A DNA stretch of 64,000 nt from a virus. The stretch spans positions 37,245 to 101,244 of the IMG/VR virus record IMGVR_UViG_3300020442_000013, one strand, 5' to 3'. A program made the position numbers and the translations under genes. Of this stretch, positions 49,835-59,071 are shown in pieces (within the stretch, counting starts at the first letter, position 1; the number at the start of each line of letters is the position of its first letter). The notes beneath the pieces were generated by a model, which saw nothing but the letters and a program-made list of their open reading frames with translations, did no database searches and was not told the origin of the DNA.

Positions 49835-50652
49835 TGAAAATATTAGTGACTGGATACAAAGGATTTATAGGACAGAATATGTCTCATTACCTAATGAGCA
49901 AAGGTCACGAAGTAGAAGGTTGGGACTTTATGGAAAATGCTGTGCCTGATCCAAGCAGTTATGATTGGGTAATACATCTTGGTGCAATAAGCGATACAAC
50001 ATGCACAGATGTAGAACAAATAATGGCACAAAACTTTGAAAACAGTATGAGACTTTTACAAACCTGTGATACAATGGGTACTAATATACAATATGCTTCT
50101 AGTGCAAGTGTATATGGTCCTACAACACACTTTAAAGAAGACGGAAAACTTTTACCACAGTCTCCTTACGCTTGGAGCAAATATCTGTTTGATAGATTTG
50201 TAAAACAGCATATTGACGACTTTAAAGTAATTGTGCAAGGATTTAGATACTTTAATGTGTATGGTCCTTATGAAGATCATAAAGGTGATCAAGCAAGTCC
50301 TTACACAAAATTTACTAAACAAGCTAAAGAAAATAAAACTATAAAGGTTTTTGAAAATAGCGAAAATTACAAAAGAGATTTTGTATGTGTAGATGATGTT
50401 TGTCAAATTCATGAAAAGATGTTTGATGTAGATAAGACTGATATTTGGAATGTAGGAACAGGCAAGCCAGAAAGTTTTGATGCTGTAGCCAGAACAATAG
50501 CCGATAAGCATGGCGCCGAGATTAAATATATACCTATGCCAGATAACTTAAAAAGTCAATATCAAAAATATACTTGTGCAGATTTAACAAAATTAAATTC
50601 AGTAGTAAACCATAAATGGATAGATATTAAGGATTATATAAATGGAAGTTGA
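49834..50652 (+). CDS. hldD: ADP-heptose 6-epimerase HldD-like
   Basis: 272 aa extended short-chain dehydrogenase. N-terminal GYKGFIGQN (7-15) binds NADP, SSASVYG and YAWSK give the catalytic Tyr-x3-Lys, and FRYFNVYGP and KYTCADLTKL match E. coli HldD in the heptose-pocket and tail. It converts ADP-D-glycero-D-manno-heptose to the L-glycero form. ATG shares TAATG with the DoxX gene. A related sugar-nucleotide epimerase is the alternative; the HldE and GmhB neighbours favour HldD. Confidence 0.88.
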   Translation: MKILVTGYKGFIGQNMSHYLMSKGHEVEGWDFMENAVPDPSSYDWVIHLGAISDTTCTDVEQIMAQNFENSMRLLQTCDTMGTNIQYASSASVYGPTTHFKEDGKLLPQSPYAWSKYLFDRFVKQHIDDFKVIVQGFRYFNVYGPYEDHKGDQASPYTKFTKQAKENKTIKVFENSENYKRDFVCVDDVCQIHEKMFDVDKTDIWNVGTGKPESFDAVARTIADKHGAEIKYIPMPDNLKSQYQKYTCADLTKLNSVVNHKWIDIKDYINGS

Positions 50653-51058
50653 AAGACTTAGTGGTGTTGTACAAAAAGGTTGGGGATACGAACTAATTTG
50701 GGCAACTAATGACAAGTACTGTGGTAAAATTATGGTATTTGAAAAGAAGGGTAATAAATTTTCTATGCATTTTCATCGTGAAAAAGATGAAACATGGTTT
50801 GTAAATAATGGTAAATTCAAAATAAGATGGATTGATACAAAAACTGCTACATTGCATGAGCAAGAATTAATTGAAGGCCAAACTTGGCATAATCCACCGT
50901 TACAACCTCATCAACTAGAATCACTAGAAGATGGTAGTAGCATAACCGAAGTCAGTACACCTGACTCAGTAGAAGATAATTATAGAATTATTCCCGGAGA
51001 TAGTCAAAGTGAACGAACAACAGATACCAGTGACGGAAGTACCGCAACCGATAATTAG
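50642..51058 (+). CDS. Cupin, sugar isomerase-like
   Basis: 138 aa single cupin. YELIWATNDKYCGK, then MHFHREKDETWFV (metal His/Glu) and HNPPLQPHQLESLED complete the fold as in type II mannose-6-phosphate isomerases. It overlaps both HldD (11 nt) and GmhB (50 nt), so it is part of the sugar operon. It could supply a sugar-phosphate isomerisation step, perhaps one taken by GmhA in bacteria, but the substrate is unknown. Confidence 0.75.
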   Translation: MEVERLSGVVQKGWGYELIWATNDKYCGKIMVFEKKGNKFSMHFHREKDETWFVNNGKFKIRWIDTKTATLHEQELIEGQTWHNPPLQPHQLESLEDGSSITEVSTPDSVEDNYRIIPGDSQSERTTDTSDGSTATDN

Positions 51059-51665
51059 ATGGTCCTCGGACATTCCAAACTTAATCCAAAGTAACGACAG
51101 AAATAAAAAAATTGTTATAGGATTAGATAGAGATGGTGTTATAAATGTAGACCTAGGAACATATGTCACTAAGCCAGAAGATTTTGAACCTATTCCTGGT
51201 AGCTTAGAAGCAGTCGCTACAATCAAAAGATTAGGATTTCAAGTTGTAATTATAACCAATCAAGGTGGTATTGCAAAAGGCATAATGACACAAGCTGATG
51301 TTAACCGAGTACATGATCGTATGTTTAAATTGCTAGGTGAAGCTGGTTGTGCTTTTATTGAAGCATTATACTACAGTGAAACTAATAGAAAAGACGACAA
51401 ATTTGCAAAACCAAATATAGGTATGTTTAAAAGATGTCAAGATGAACATCCTGATATTAGATTTTCTAGAGGATATTATGTTGGAGATAAAATTTCCGAT
51501 TTAAAAGCCGCAATGAAAATAGGAGCAAAACCTATTTTGGTTCGTACTGGTTATGGTAAAGAAACTGAAAAACTTCTAAATAGATTTACCTATAAAAAAA
51601 TAAAAGCTAAAACAAAAGTATATGATGATTTAAAAAGTTTTGTCGATACTTTAGATCAAGCCTGA
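51009..51665 (+). CDS. gmhB: HAD phosphatase, GmhB-like
   Basis: 218 aa from a GTG start at 51009 (GGAG 9 nt upstream), overlapping the cupin gene by 50 nt. DRDGVIN (about 40-46) holds the nucleophile Asp and general-acid Asp, TNQGGIAKG the second motif, and YYVGDKISDLKAA the third. It fits the HisB-N/GmhB subfamily, which removes the 7-phosphate of heptose-1,7-bisphosphate. The zinc cysteines of E. coli GmhB are absent, so another HAD role is possible. Confidence 0.8.
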   Translation: MNEQQIPVTEVPQPIIRWSSDIPNLIQSNDRNKKIVIGLDRDGVINVDLGTYVTKPEDFEPIPGSLEAVATIKRLGFQVVIITNQGGIAKGIMTQADVNRVHDRMFKLLGEAGCAFIEALYYSETNRKDDKFAKPNIGMFKRCQDEHPDIRFSRGYYVGDKISDLKAAMKIGAKPILVRTGYGKETEKLLNRFTYKKIKAKTKVYDDLKSFVDTLDQA

Positions 51666-54600
51666 GCTTCACCCCATTTAAGCAAAATATTAGCGTTGGT
51701 GTCTGAACCAGCAATCTTGTAAATGTTAATAGCTAACACATCAGGCCCATTTGGAAATGTTCCTCTACCACCTAATGGTGTATTTGTAATTTCTTTCAAA
51801 TCTTTAAGATCTAGTGTTGAACGTTCTCCTGGAACAGCAATAAATGAAAATACTGTTTCTCCTGGAAGAGCAAACGGTGGTTGTTCAAATGTAAATTCTA
51901 CTGTGCCGGATCCATTTGCAAGTGTACCTGTAAATGCATTGTTAAAAATAACTTCATAATAAGTAGTGCCTGCCCATGTTTTTAATGCTACACTAGATAC
52001 TAATGAACCAGCTGGCCATGTAACGCTTCCGCCTGTAGCTGCAGTACCGTTAGCCGCTCCTGCGTTTACCCAAGAAGTTTGATCGAATAATGCTTTGTTT
52101 GAATTCGTCTGTGGATTATTCAAAGTAATCGTAAAGTGATCTGTTTGATTTTGGGCAATGTTACCACCACTAATACGTTGACTTAGATAAAAGTATCCAT
52201 AGGTACCTGTTGGGCTAATGTATCCACCATTTATAACAGTACCAGCTTGCACTCTTGTACCTGAAATGTTTCTTCCCAATACATGATCTAAACTGTTATC
52301 CCCAAAAGTATTTCTATAGTCAGCGGCACCTATATACACATATCTACTGTTGTTATACGAAGTATATATTCCTGAATCAATTGCCGCTGTTGTTGTTGCA
52401 AGAGCAGTAGCACTTGCAGTAGTTGATGATACACCAGTACTCCAGTTAACAGAAGTACCTGAAGCAACTTGAGCAAAACTAGGCTGTCCACCTTGTGCAA
52501 GTCCTGCTAGTCCGTTCCAACCAACATCAACAGGGTTAATTGGGTAATTCTGTGGATTGATAACACCTTCAACAATAATACCTTTACCATCACCTGCTTC
52601 TGAAGTAACCTCAATACCATTAAGCAATAACTGAGCTCTGTTAAGTAGTTCGCGTTCTCCTAGGTCACCAATAATAGCGTTTGATACGCTAGGTGCTAGT
52701 CTAAGTAGGAATGCTGTCTGTTTAATTGTACTGACAGTGATGTTGGTTTCTGGATAGGAGAAAATATATCCTCTATCTTCATCAAACCCACCATCTGTTA
52801 TAAATGCCGAACCCCAGTGACTAATTAAAGGAGTAATCGTGTTTGAAATAAGCACAACTCCTGTGTTAATAACATGAGTAGTTGCTGTCCCTGCAGAATA
52901 TGTTCTCTGTGCTCCTGCTTGGAAATTGGCAAATGTTGTGCCTCTTACACAGTTTTGTAAATTATTTCCGCTTATTCCGTCATATTGTATTATTTCATTA
53001 TTAATATAAACTGTACCACTTTTTGGAAAGAAACTTGCATCTTTTAATGGGATAGTAGTTTGTGTAGCATCAATAGCTGCACTTAATTGTCCTGGAGGTC
53101 CTTCATTAGTTACTTCATACCTAACCGGCAAGTTACCTGATCTCATAAATGCTTCTGTGTTGACGTTTGAATTACGCATTCTATGGCAGTATACAAAATT
53201 TCCATCTGCTCCACGTACCATATAGTCGATAAAACCAGCACCGTACCAACTGTATTGAATACCAATCATCTGCATTTTTGCAGGGTCCATATTGTATTTA
53301 GATTTACCTGTGCCGTCTAATTTGTCAATATTAAAGTCTTGTTGTTTAACTTTTCTATCTGTAACATACATCATCTTAGCGCCAGTGATATCATTCACAC
53401 CCCTAAAGTCTGGAGTAACTGTACAATTTGTGTCGTCTGTTACGTTAGTGACAACATGGGTCATTCCTTTGATAATGACCCTGTCTCCTGCTTTTAATTG
53501 TTTTGTAAATTTAGTATTTGTACCAGTAATTAAGTTAGCATCTGCTAACATTGCAATAGTACCAGCTAATTGGAATGTACCTGTTCGTTGAACAACATTA
53601 ATATTCACTCCATCATATTCCCAGAAAATTCCGTTTTGATCATCAAATACTCCTGCTCTAACAGTAGCACCGTGCCATGTAACAACACTCATCTGTGCGT
53701 TAAACCCTAGGTCAGGAGTGGTGCTTCCTAGTCTACGTTTAGCTCTAACTTTAAATGTTCTTTCATCTGTTACTTGTACAACTTCATAATCTTCATAAGG
53801 TTGATAATCATTTCCATTACCTGGACCACTATTGTATCCTTCAGTTTCTATACCGAGTAATCTAATTACACCGCCAATCTGTACTCCATGATCATGATCA
53901 TCTGTGACTACTGTAATTAATGAATTTATTTCTACACCATCAGCAGTAACACTTTGAAGATCATAACTAGGTGCAAATAATGCACCAGTGGTATACATAA
54001 TACCTTTACCTGATTGATATCTAATATATTTTTTACTTTGACGTATCGCTTGTGCGCCATGTTGTGGCCCGCCTGTACCTAACTGCACACCTCCATCAAA
54101 TGGTCTATGTATAAAAAAGCTGTCTGGTTTTGGATAAACGATTGCAATAATATCGCTTGCACTTGTATCAATTGTTCCTGCCGCTCTAGCTTGATATCTA
54201 ATTTTATCTACAGCGGGAATATTTGTTGCAATAAAAGTACCGTCAGCTAGACTATGATTATTTGACCCATCATCTGACTGTGTGGTTACAATAAAACTAC
54301 TGCCGGGTACTAATCCGTGTGCATTTGGAAAGTCTATCTCTAGTGTTGCTAATGCTTCAAAACTAATACTTGTGCTTGCAGCAATTTGTGAAGTAGTAGC
54401 TTCTGTCATTGTAAATGTACATAATAAATTCAAAATATCTGCTTGTGCAGGCTGTCCAGATACAACATCAAAAGATGCGAAGTTGCCATTAGTTGATACT
54501 ATTGTAAGATCATTTGCAGGAGTTGCGCCGCCTAGTAAATTACCAGGAACAACAACTTTGTCTCCTGTAACATAACCAGCACCATTATTATAACTTATAC

Positions 54601-57600
54601 TTTCGTAGATTCCGGTTGAGTCTTGTGATGACCTAGTAACATTAAATAATGCACTAGTGCCGCTTGGTGATCTATTACTAGAATTTACAGAAGTAGCACC
54701 AAATGCTCCCTGTGATGCAGTTCCTGATATACTCACAGAAGTCACTTCACCTCTTGCAGTTGAATCATCTGATACAACACCAGTAATTGTAATTGTTAAA
54801 TCATTAGCAGGTGATAAACCTGCTAAGTCTGTGCCCAGAATAGTAAATGTTTGATTCAAACCGTAATTAGAACCGCCATCACCTGGACTATCAAAGTCAA
54901 TACTATAAACTCCTCCAGATGTGCTAATGTCTGCAATAAAGCCTGATCCTATTAATTTGGTTCCTGCTTGATTAGTATACTGTGCGCCATTTACTGCTGT
55001 TCCAGATGGTGAAAATCCTGTTATAGCACCGCTACCTAAATCTATACCTGTGATTTTTACTACACAATCGTTAGCAGGAGTTGAACCCCCTAAAATGTTT
55101 CCTGGTACTGTAATTGTTTCCCCACTCATAAAACTATCGCCGCCAACTAAATTTACCAAACCGTATGTTGTGCCATTTGTTCTTACTGTGAAACTTGCAT
55201 TTTGTCCTGTACCTGCTCCTACTGTTTGTACCACAAAGGTTAAATTAGCAGCGCCACCACCGCCTAAATCACTGTCTTGAATTGTGATTGTATCGCCTTG
55301 TGAATGGCCAGACCCTATTGTCTTTATATCCAAATTTGATACAGCACCTGAAGCATTGATAGTAATATCAAAAGTTCCTACAACACCCGATCCACTAGAT
55401 GTACCTGACACATTGAGATACGTGCCTGCTGTTCGTGATGCATCTCCAGCTGAAAAGTTACCAACAAGCAGATGTGATCCTGGTGCGGACATAATCATTT
55501 CAGTGCTGTCGTCTGTGATGGCAAAATCATTAACTGCATCAGGTGCTGTACCTGTTTGAGTAGTACCTGTAATTCCACCAGTACCATTCACACTAGAAAC
55601 CGTTATAACAAGGTCATGTGTACCATCAATTCCATTTGTTCCAAATGTTGAACCTGGAATAATTATTCTGTCATTCACTATATAATCAGCACCAGGTGCA
55701 GTAATTGTTACTGCTTGGAACGTGTTATTAGTAAAATCAACAGTAAAGTTTGCGCCACCACCTTGACCACCATTAGTTGTTGGTGTTAAACCGGTATAGG
55801 TTGCAGTACCATCAAAAGGTGTGCCTGACACTATAGATAAAGATGTAACTCCTCCTACAGCATCAACACTTTCTACTTTTAATATTAAATCGTTGTTAGG
55901 ACTTGTACCACTAAGATTATTACCTACGATTTTTACGACATCAGCTACTTCATAATTTTGTCCTGGATTAGTTATGTTACCTACGCTGTATGCAGTTCCG
56001 TTAGAACTTATTTCTACCTGTAAGTTTGCTCCTGATGGAGTATAATTATTTGCTTGTACTCCACTGTACGTAGCTGTGTTGGCTGTCAAAGGGGCTGTTA
56101 ATGCACTTGATAAAGTAATTACATTTGTGCCTTGATCTACTGTTTCAACATACGTTGCAACACCGTCTCCTCTATCAAAAGCCAAATTTGGTACTACACC
56201 AGTTGCATCTAGTAGTGTAATAGATTGTGCACCTATTAGTGTATCTGTAGCAATGTCGGGAGTTAAAAACGAACCTCCGCCTGCTGAATTATCTATAACT
56301 GCTGTAGTCTGTGAACCTGTTGGTATGGATGCATTTACTAAAGGAGCACCAATAGTTGGTGATGTTCCGTCATATGGTATACGTGTTTCACCTTGTGGAA
56401 CTATTACTTCTGCTGTTAATGTTCCGGATGCACCCTGTGATACCACTGTAAATCCTTGAATAGCCACTGCGGCTTGTGGACTACCAATAGCTGCACCTGT
56501 GTAAAATCCTGCTTTCCTTAATTGTGTATAATTTGTATAAAGAACTTCTCCGTTAGTACTTCCTACTTTTGCTTTAGCAAAGTATGTAAAACTAGTTGTG
56601 CTTGGTACTGTGTATATTATAAAAGAGCCTTCAGCTCTTGCCGCTCCTGCAACGGAGTTTTCTAATGCTTTGATAGTAATAGGATCGCCTTCAATAAAAC
56701 CGTGCGGCGAAACTGTTGTAACTGTAATTAAACTTTGACCTACACCTGAAGTACCTGCACTAGCATCTGTTACAACTGATTGTACATCTGTTGTTGTTCC
56801 AGGAACTTCATATATACTAGGATACCCTCTAAGTGTTCCTATAGCTGACCATTTAGTAGGTTGTAGTCCATATTCAAAGTCAGCATCAAGCATAGCCAAT
56901 GGTGATGCATGACGCATACGTTCAATAGCATCAACACCAAAATCATAAGGGCGAACAGCAAGTTCTGGAGCTTCTTTGAATATTTGCAAATCATCATTTG
57001 CAGTATGTGCTGACGTGTCTTTGTTAAGCGTTAATGTCGTAACAGCATCTGTAATTTGTAAAAATTTTGGAAAATCTGTATCTGTTGAATATTGGTCTTG
57101 TGAAATTGTACCGCCAAGTTCGTTGTTTGAAAAATTAAATATTACTTCATTTGTAGTTGAATTTGTAATTAATAGTAAATCTTCTAGCTCGCATCTGCCT
57201 TGAAATTTAATTGTACCTGCACCTGTAGGAACATGCGTAGGTAAAGCAGATAAGCCTGTAGTAATTACATTTATAATTATGTTAGATAATTCTGTTATTC
57301 GAGCAGTGACTCCTGACTCAGTTGTTTTACTGTTATCAATCACTTGACTAGATGCACTTAAACTTGTATGAGCAGTATTTGTTAAAATAAAATTGTTAAT
57401 TATGTTTCTTATTTCTGTATGATAATTTATTTCAGCTTGTCTTGTACCTGAGATTTGTGCAGTGGCTCCTTCCCAAAAGAATCTTGCATTTTTGCTTGTT
57501 TCTTGATTGCCACCATATCTTAAATCATGTAGGTATGCATCTATAATGAGTCCTACATCTTTTTGTGTTTTTGTAATATCAAAAGTATAGCCTGAAAACC

Positions 57601-57760
57601 CAGTTGCTCCAGCATTTACTTGGGCTGTTATGTATGCCGTAGCTTCTGCTTGAAGATATGCTTTGTTGCTGTTTAACAAACTATAACCATTAGGGTACAG
57701 GTTAGCAAGTCTACTTATACCTGGTTTAAATACGTAATCTTTTATTTGTGTCTTTGCCAT
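51656..57760 (-). CDS. Giant fibre-like virion protein
   Basis: 2034 aa, a Thr/Ser/Gly/Asn-rich beta protein with no catalytic motif. A central region (about 580-1090) holds six imperfect repeats with a G-(Y)-x-x-D-x-(V/I)-x-(V/I)-x-G-x-x-L-x-G...NDL pattern (copies near 600, 690, 818, 874, 960, 1060), typical of bacterial or tail-tip adhesins. The extreme C-terminus (NTPLGGRGTFPNGPDVLAINIY and LLKWGEAQA) is like the ends of marine T4-like structural proteins. Likely a tail fibre or adhesin arm. The convergent GmhB stop overlaps its end by 10 nt. Confidence 0.78.
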   Translation of the reverse strand: MAKTQIKDYVFKPGISRLANLYPNGYSLLNSNKAYLQAEATAYITAQVNAGATGFSGYTFDITKTQKDVGLIIDAYLHDLRYGGNQETSKNARFFWEGATAQISGTRQAEINYHTEIRNIINNFILTNTAHTSLSASSQVIDNSKTTESGVTARITELSNIIINVITTGLSALPTHVPTGAGTIKFQGRCELEDLLLITNSTTNEVIFNFSNNELGGTISQDQYSTDTDFPKFLQITDAVTTLTLNKDTSAHTANDDLQIFKEAPELAVRPYDFGVDAIERMRHASPLAMLDADFEYGLQPTKWSAIGTLRGYPSIYEVPGTTTDVQSVVTDASAGTSGVGQSLITVTTVSPHGFIEGDPITIKALENSVAGAARAEGSFIIYTVPSTTSFTYFAKAKVGSTNGEVLYTNYTQLRKAGFYTGAAIGSPQAAVAIQGFTVVSQGASGTLTAEVIVPQGETRIPYDGTSPTIGAPLVNASIPTGSQTTAVIDNSAGGGSFLTPDIATDTLIGAQSITLLDATGVVPNLAFDRGDGVATYVETVDQGTNVITLSSALTAPLTANTATYSGVQANNYTPSGANLQVEISSNGTAYSVGNITNPGQNYEVADVVKIVGNNLSGTSPNNDLILKVESVDAVGGVTSLSIVSGTPFDGTATYTGLTPTTNGGQGGGANFTVDFTNNTFQAVTITAPGADYIVNDRIIIPGSTFGTNGIDGTHDLVITVSSVNGTGGITGTTQTGTAPDAVNDFAITDDSTEMIMSAPGSHLLVGNFSAGDASRTAGTYLNVSGTSSGSGVVGTFDITINASGAVSNLDIKTIGSGHSQGDTITIQDSDLGGGGAANLTFVVQTVGAGTGQNASFTVRTNGTTYGLVNLVGGDSFMSGETITVPGNILGGSTPANDCVVKITGIDLGSGAITGFSPSGTAVNGAQYTNQAGTKLIGSGFIADISTSGGVYSIDFDSPGDGGSNYGLNQTFTILGTDLAGLSPANDLTITITGVVSDDSTARGEVTSVSISGTASQGAFGATSVNSSNRSPSGTSALFNVTRSSQDSTGIYESISYNNGAGYVTGDKVVVPGNLLGGATPANDLTIVSTNGNFASFDVVSGQPAQADILNLLCTFTMTEATTSQIAASTSISFEALATLEIDFPNAHGLVPGSSFIVTTQSDDGSNNHSLADGTFIATNIPAVDKIRYQARAAGTIDTSASDIIAIVYPKPDSFFIHRPFDGGVQLGTGGPQHGAQAIRQSKKYIRYQSGKGIMYTTGALFAPSYDLQSVTADGVEINSLITVVTDDHDHGVQIGGVIRLLGIETEGYNSGPGNGNDYQPYEDYEVVQVTDERTFKVRAKRRLGSTTPDLGFNAQMSVVTWHGATVRAGVFDDQNGIFWEYDGVNINVVQRTGTFQLAGTIAMLADANLITGTNTKFTKQLKAGDRVIIKGMTHVVTNVTDDTNCTVTPDFRGVNDITGAKMMYVTDRKVKQQDFNIDKLDGTGKSKYNMDPAKMQMIGIQYSWYGAGFIDYMVRGADGNFVYCHRMRNSNVNTEAFMRSGNLPVRYEVTNEGPPGQLSAAIDATQTTIPLKDASFFPKSGTVYINNEIIQYDGISGNNLQNCVRGTTFANFQAGAQRTYSAGTATTHVINTGVVLISNTITPLISHWGSAFITDGGFDEDRGYIFSYPETNITVSTIKQTAFLLRLAPSVSNAIIGDLGERELLNRAQLLLNGIEVTSEAGDGKGIIVEGVINPQNYPINPVDVGWNGLAGLAQGGQPSFAQVASGTSVNWSTGVSSTTASATALATTTAAIDSGIYTSYNNSRYVYIGAADYRNTFGDNSLDHVLGRNISGTRVQAGTVINGGYISPTGTYGYFYLSQRISGGNIAQNQTDHFTITLNNPQTNSNKALFDQTSWVNAGAANGTAATGGSVTWPAGSLVSSVALKTWAGTTYYEVIFNNAFTGTLANGSGTVEFTFEQPPFALPGETVFSFIAVPGERSTLDLKDLKEITNTPLGGRGTFPNGPDVLAINIYKIAGSDTNANILLKWGEAQA
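54478..56023 (-). repeat. Six tandem 90-residue-class repeats within the giant protein
   Basis: The six copies of the NDL-ending pattern, about 56 to 128 residues apart, lie in this stretch. At DNA level they are degenerate, so they have diverged for a long time. Confidence 0.6.
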
Positions 57761-57763
57761 CTG

Positions 57764-58612
57764 TTATGTTCCAAGTGCTATAGCCAAAGCTGATACTGTT
57801 TCATCTACATATTTTTTATTTGTTGCTGATGTAGCTGTAGTTGGTGTATTGGCTACTGTTGCTGATGTAAAAGCCGCTGTTGACGGTGTAGTCGCTCCTA
57901 TTGTTGTGTTGTTAATTGTACTATTATTTATTGGTCCTACAATATTTCCGCTTGCACTATCTACTAATAATGTAGCATTATTTGCATATACAGATCCAGT
58001 TAAGTCTCCTGTAACACCACCTAATGCATTTAGAGTGCCACCAAAGTTTGACTGCAATCCTACACCTAAACCTCCTGCTACTATCAATGCGCCATTGTTA
58101 GTTGCATTACTATCATTTGTGCTTTTTACAGTCACAGTAGTAAATGATCCTATAGGATCCTCTACACTAATGTTTCCTGAAATAGTGCCTGCTAAATTTC
58201 TGTATGTAATATTATCTGGCGCTGTAGAAGAAACTGCAAACACTAATCTGCCTGAAGTTTTTCCTAATGCTGTTGCCCCTATTCCACCGTCTGAATGTGT
58301 AAGTCCTGTGTGATATTGATCTGTACCGTTATAAAAATAAAATGCGTTAGTTAGTGAAGATAAATCAATTATATATGATTCGCCTCTATACATTGTAATA
58401 TTTGCACTTTCTCCGCCAGGAGTCCAAATATAAGCTGTGTTTGAACCATTTTCTGTAATTGTAAAATTTGCTGGAGTAGCTAAATCAAAAGTTTCTGATC
58501 CCTGTGTTTCAACAAGCGATCTAGCAGTTATGTTACCTTGTGCATCAACAGTAAATCCAGTACTTTTAAATCCGTATGCTGATTCTAACGCTTTATTTGT
58601 AACTGTTGGCAT
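57764..58612 (-). CDS. Fibre-like virion protein
   Basis: 282 aa. An N-terminal anchor region (MPTVTNKALESAYGF) with a beta-sandwich domain (NFTITENGSNTAYIW...RGESYIIDLSS, about 50-130) and a collagen-free Asn/Thr/Gly repeat shaft (about 155-240: KSTNDSNATNNGALIVAGGL, NNSTINNTTIGATT). Followed by a short C-terminal knob (KKYVDETVSALAIAL). It starts 3 nt from the stop of the gene upstream and has a late promoter. Confidence 0.7.
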   Translation of the reverse strand: MPTVTNKALESAYGFKSTGFTVDAQGNITARSLVETQGSETFDLATPANFTITENGSNTAYIWTPGGESANITMYRGESYIIDLSSLTNAFYFYNGTDQYHTGLTHSDGGIGATALGKTSGRLVFAVSSTAPDNITYRNLAGTISGNISVEDPIGSFTTVTVKSTNDSNATNNGALIVAGGLGVGLQSNFGGTLNALGGVTGDLTGSVYANNATLLVDSASGNIVGPINNSTINNTTIGATTPSTAAFTSATVANTPTTATSATNKKYVDETVSALAIALGT

Positions 58613-58639
58613 ATTTCAATAATCCTTTTGGCTTTAACA

Positions 58640-58647
58640 TATTTATC
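58640..58647 (-). promoter_or_regulatory. Late promoter (GATAAATA)
   Basis: Late octamer on the minus strand, 27 nt before the ATG at 58612, with AAAGGA between. Confidence 0.65.
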
Positions 58648-58660
58648 CATAATCTAAATG

Positions 58661-59056
58661 TTAGATAACTTGAGGATTTTGATTCTGATAATACTGGGCA
58701 GTATAAATTATTTTAGCACCCTCTTTTCCTGTGGTTGGATTTACTATTATATCTACGTAACTTTGATTTACAGTAGCTGATATGTCTATTAAATTGGTGC
58801 CTAAATTATTTCTTGCATATACAATCACACTAGCTTCATCTAAACTTGCAGTTACCAATACTTTTATTATTTCTTTGTTATCTTTATCAAAATCTGCTGA
58901 TATTGTATACTCAGCACTTGAAAAGTCAGCTACATGAAATCTATCTATAAGAGTATCTGTATACGCTTGCTTCCAGGGGCCATTATGAGATATTGTGCCT
59001 GTTAGAAGCACACTATCTTTTAATCCTTTGCTAAAAAATTTATCTAATTTAAACAT
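58661..59056 (-). CDS. Small virion structural protein
   Basis: 131 aa, beta-rich with no cysteines or catalytic motif (DKDNKEIIKVLVTASLDEASVIVYARNN). I recall similar proteins near fibre genes of marine T4-like phages. The late promoter is 7 nt before the ATG with no ribosome site. Confidence 0.6.
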   Translation of the reverse strand: MFKLDKFFSKGLKDSVLLTGTISHNGPWKQAYTDTLIDRFHVADFSSAEYTISADFDKDNKEIIKVLVTASLDEASVIVYARNNLGTNLIDISATVNQSYVDIIVNPTTGKEGAKIIYTAQYYQNQNPQVI

Positions 59057-59063
59057 TATACAA

Positions 59064-59071
59064 TATTTATT
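59064..59071 (-). promoter_or_regulatory. Late promoter (AATAAATA), 7 nt before ATG
   Basis: Late-type octamer 7 nt before the ATG at 59056; it overlaps the carbamoyltransferase stop codon. No ribosome site. Confidence 0.5.

Noticed and set aside
51723-58622. Several plus-strand open frames of 60-150 codons over the giant virion genes
   Set aside because: All are shadows of Thr/Ala/Gly-rich minus-strand coding; Pro/Val/Ser-rich composition and no ribosome sites.
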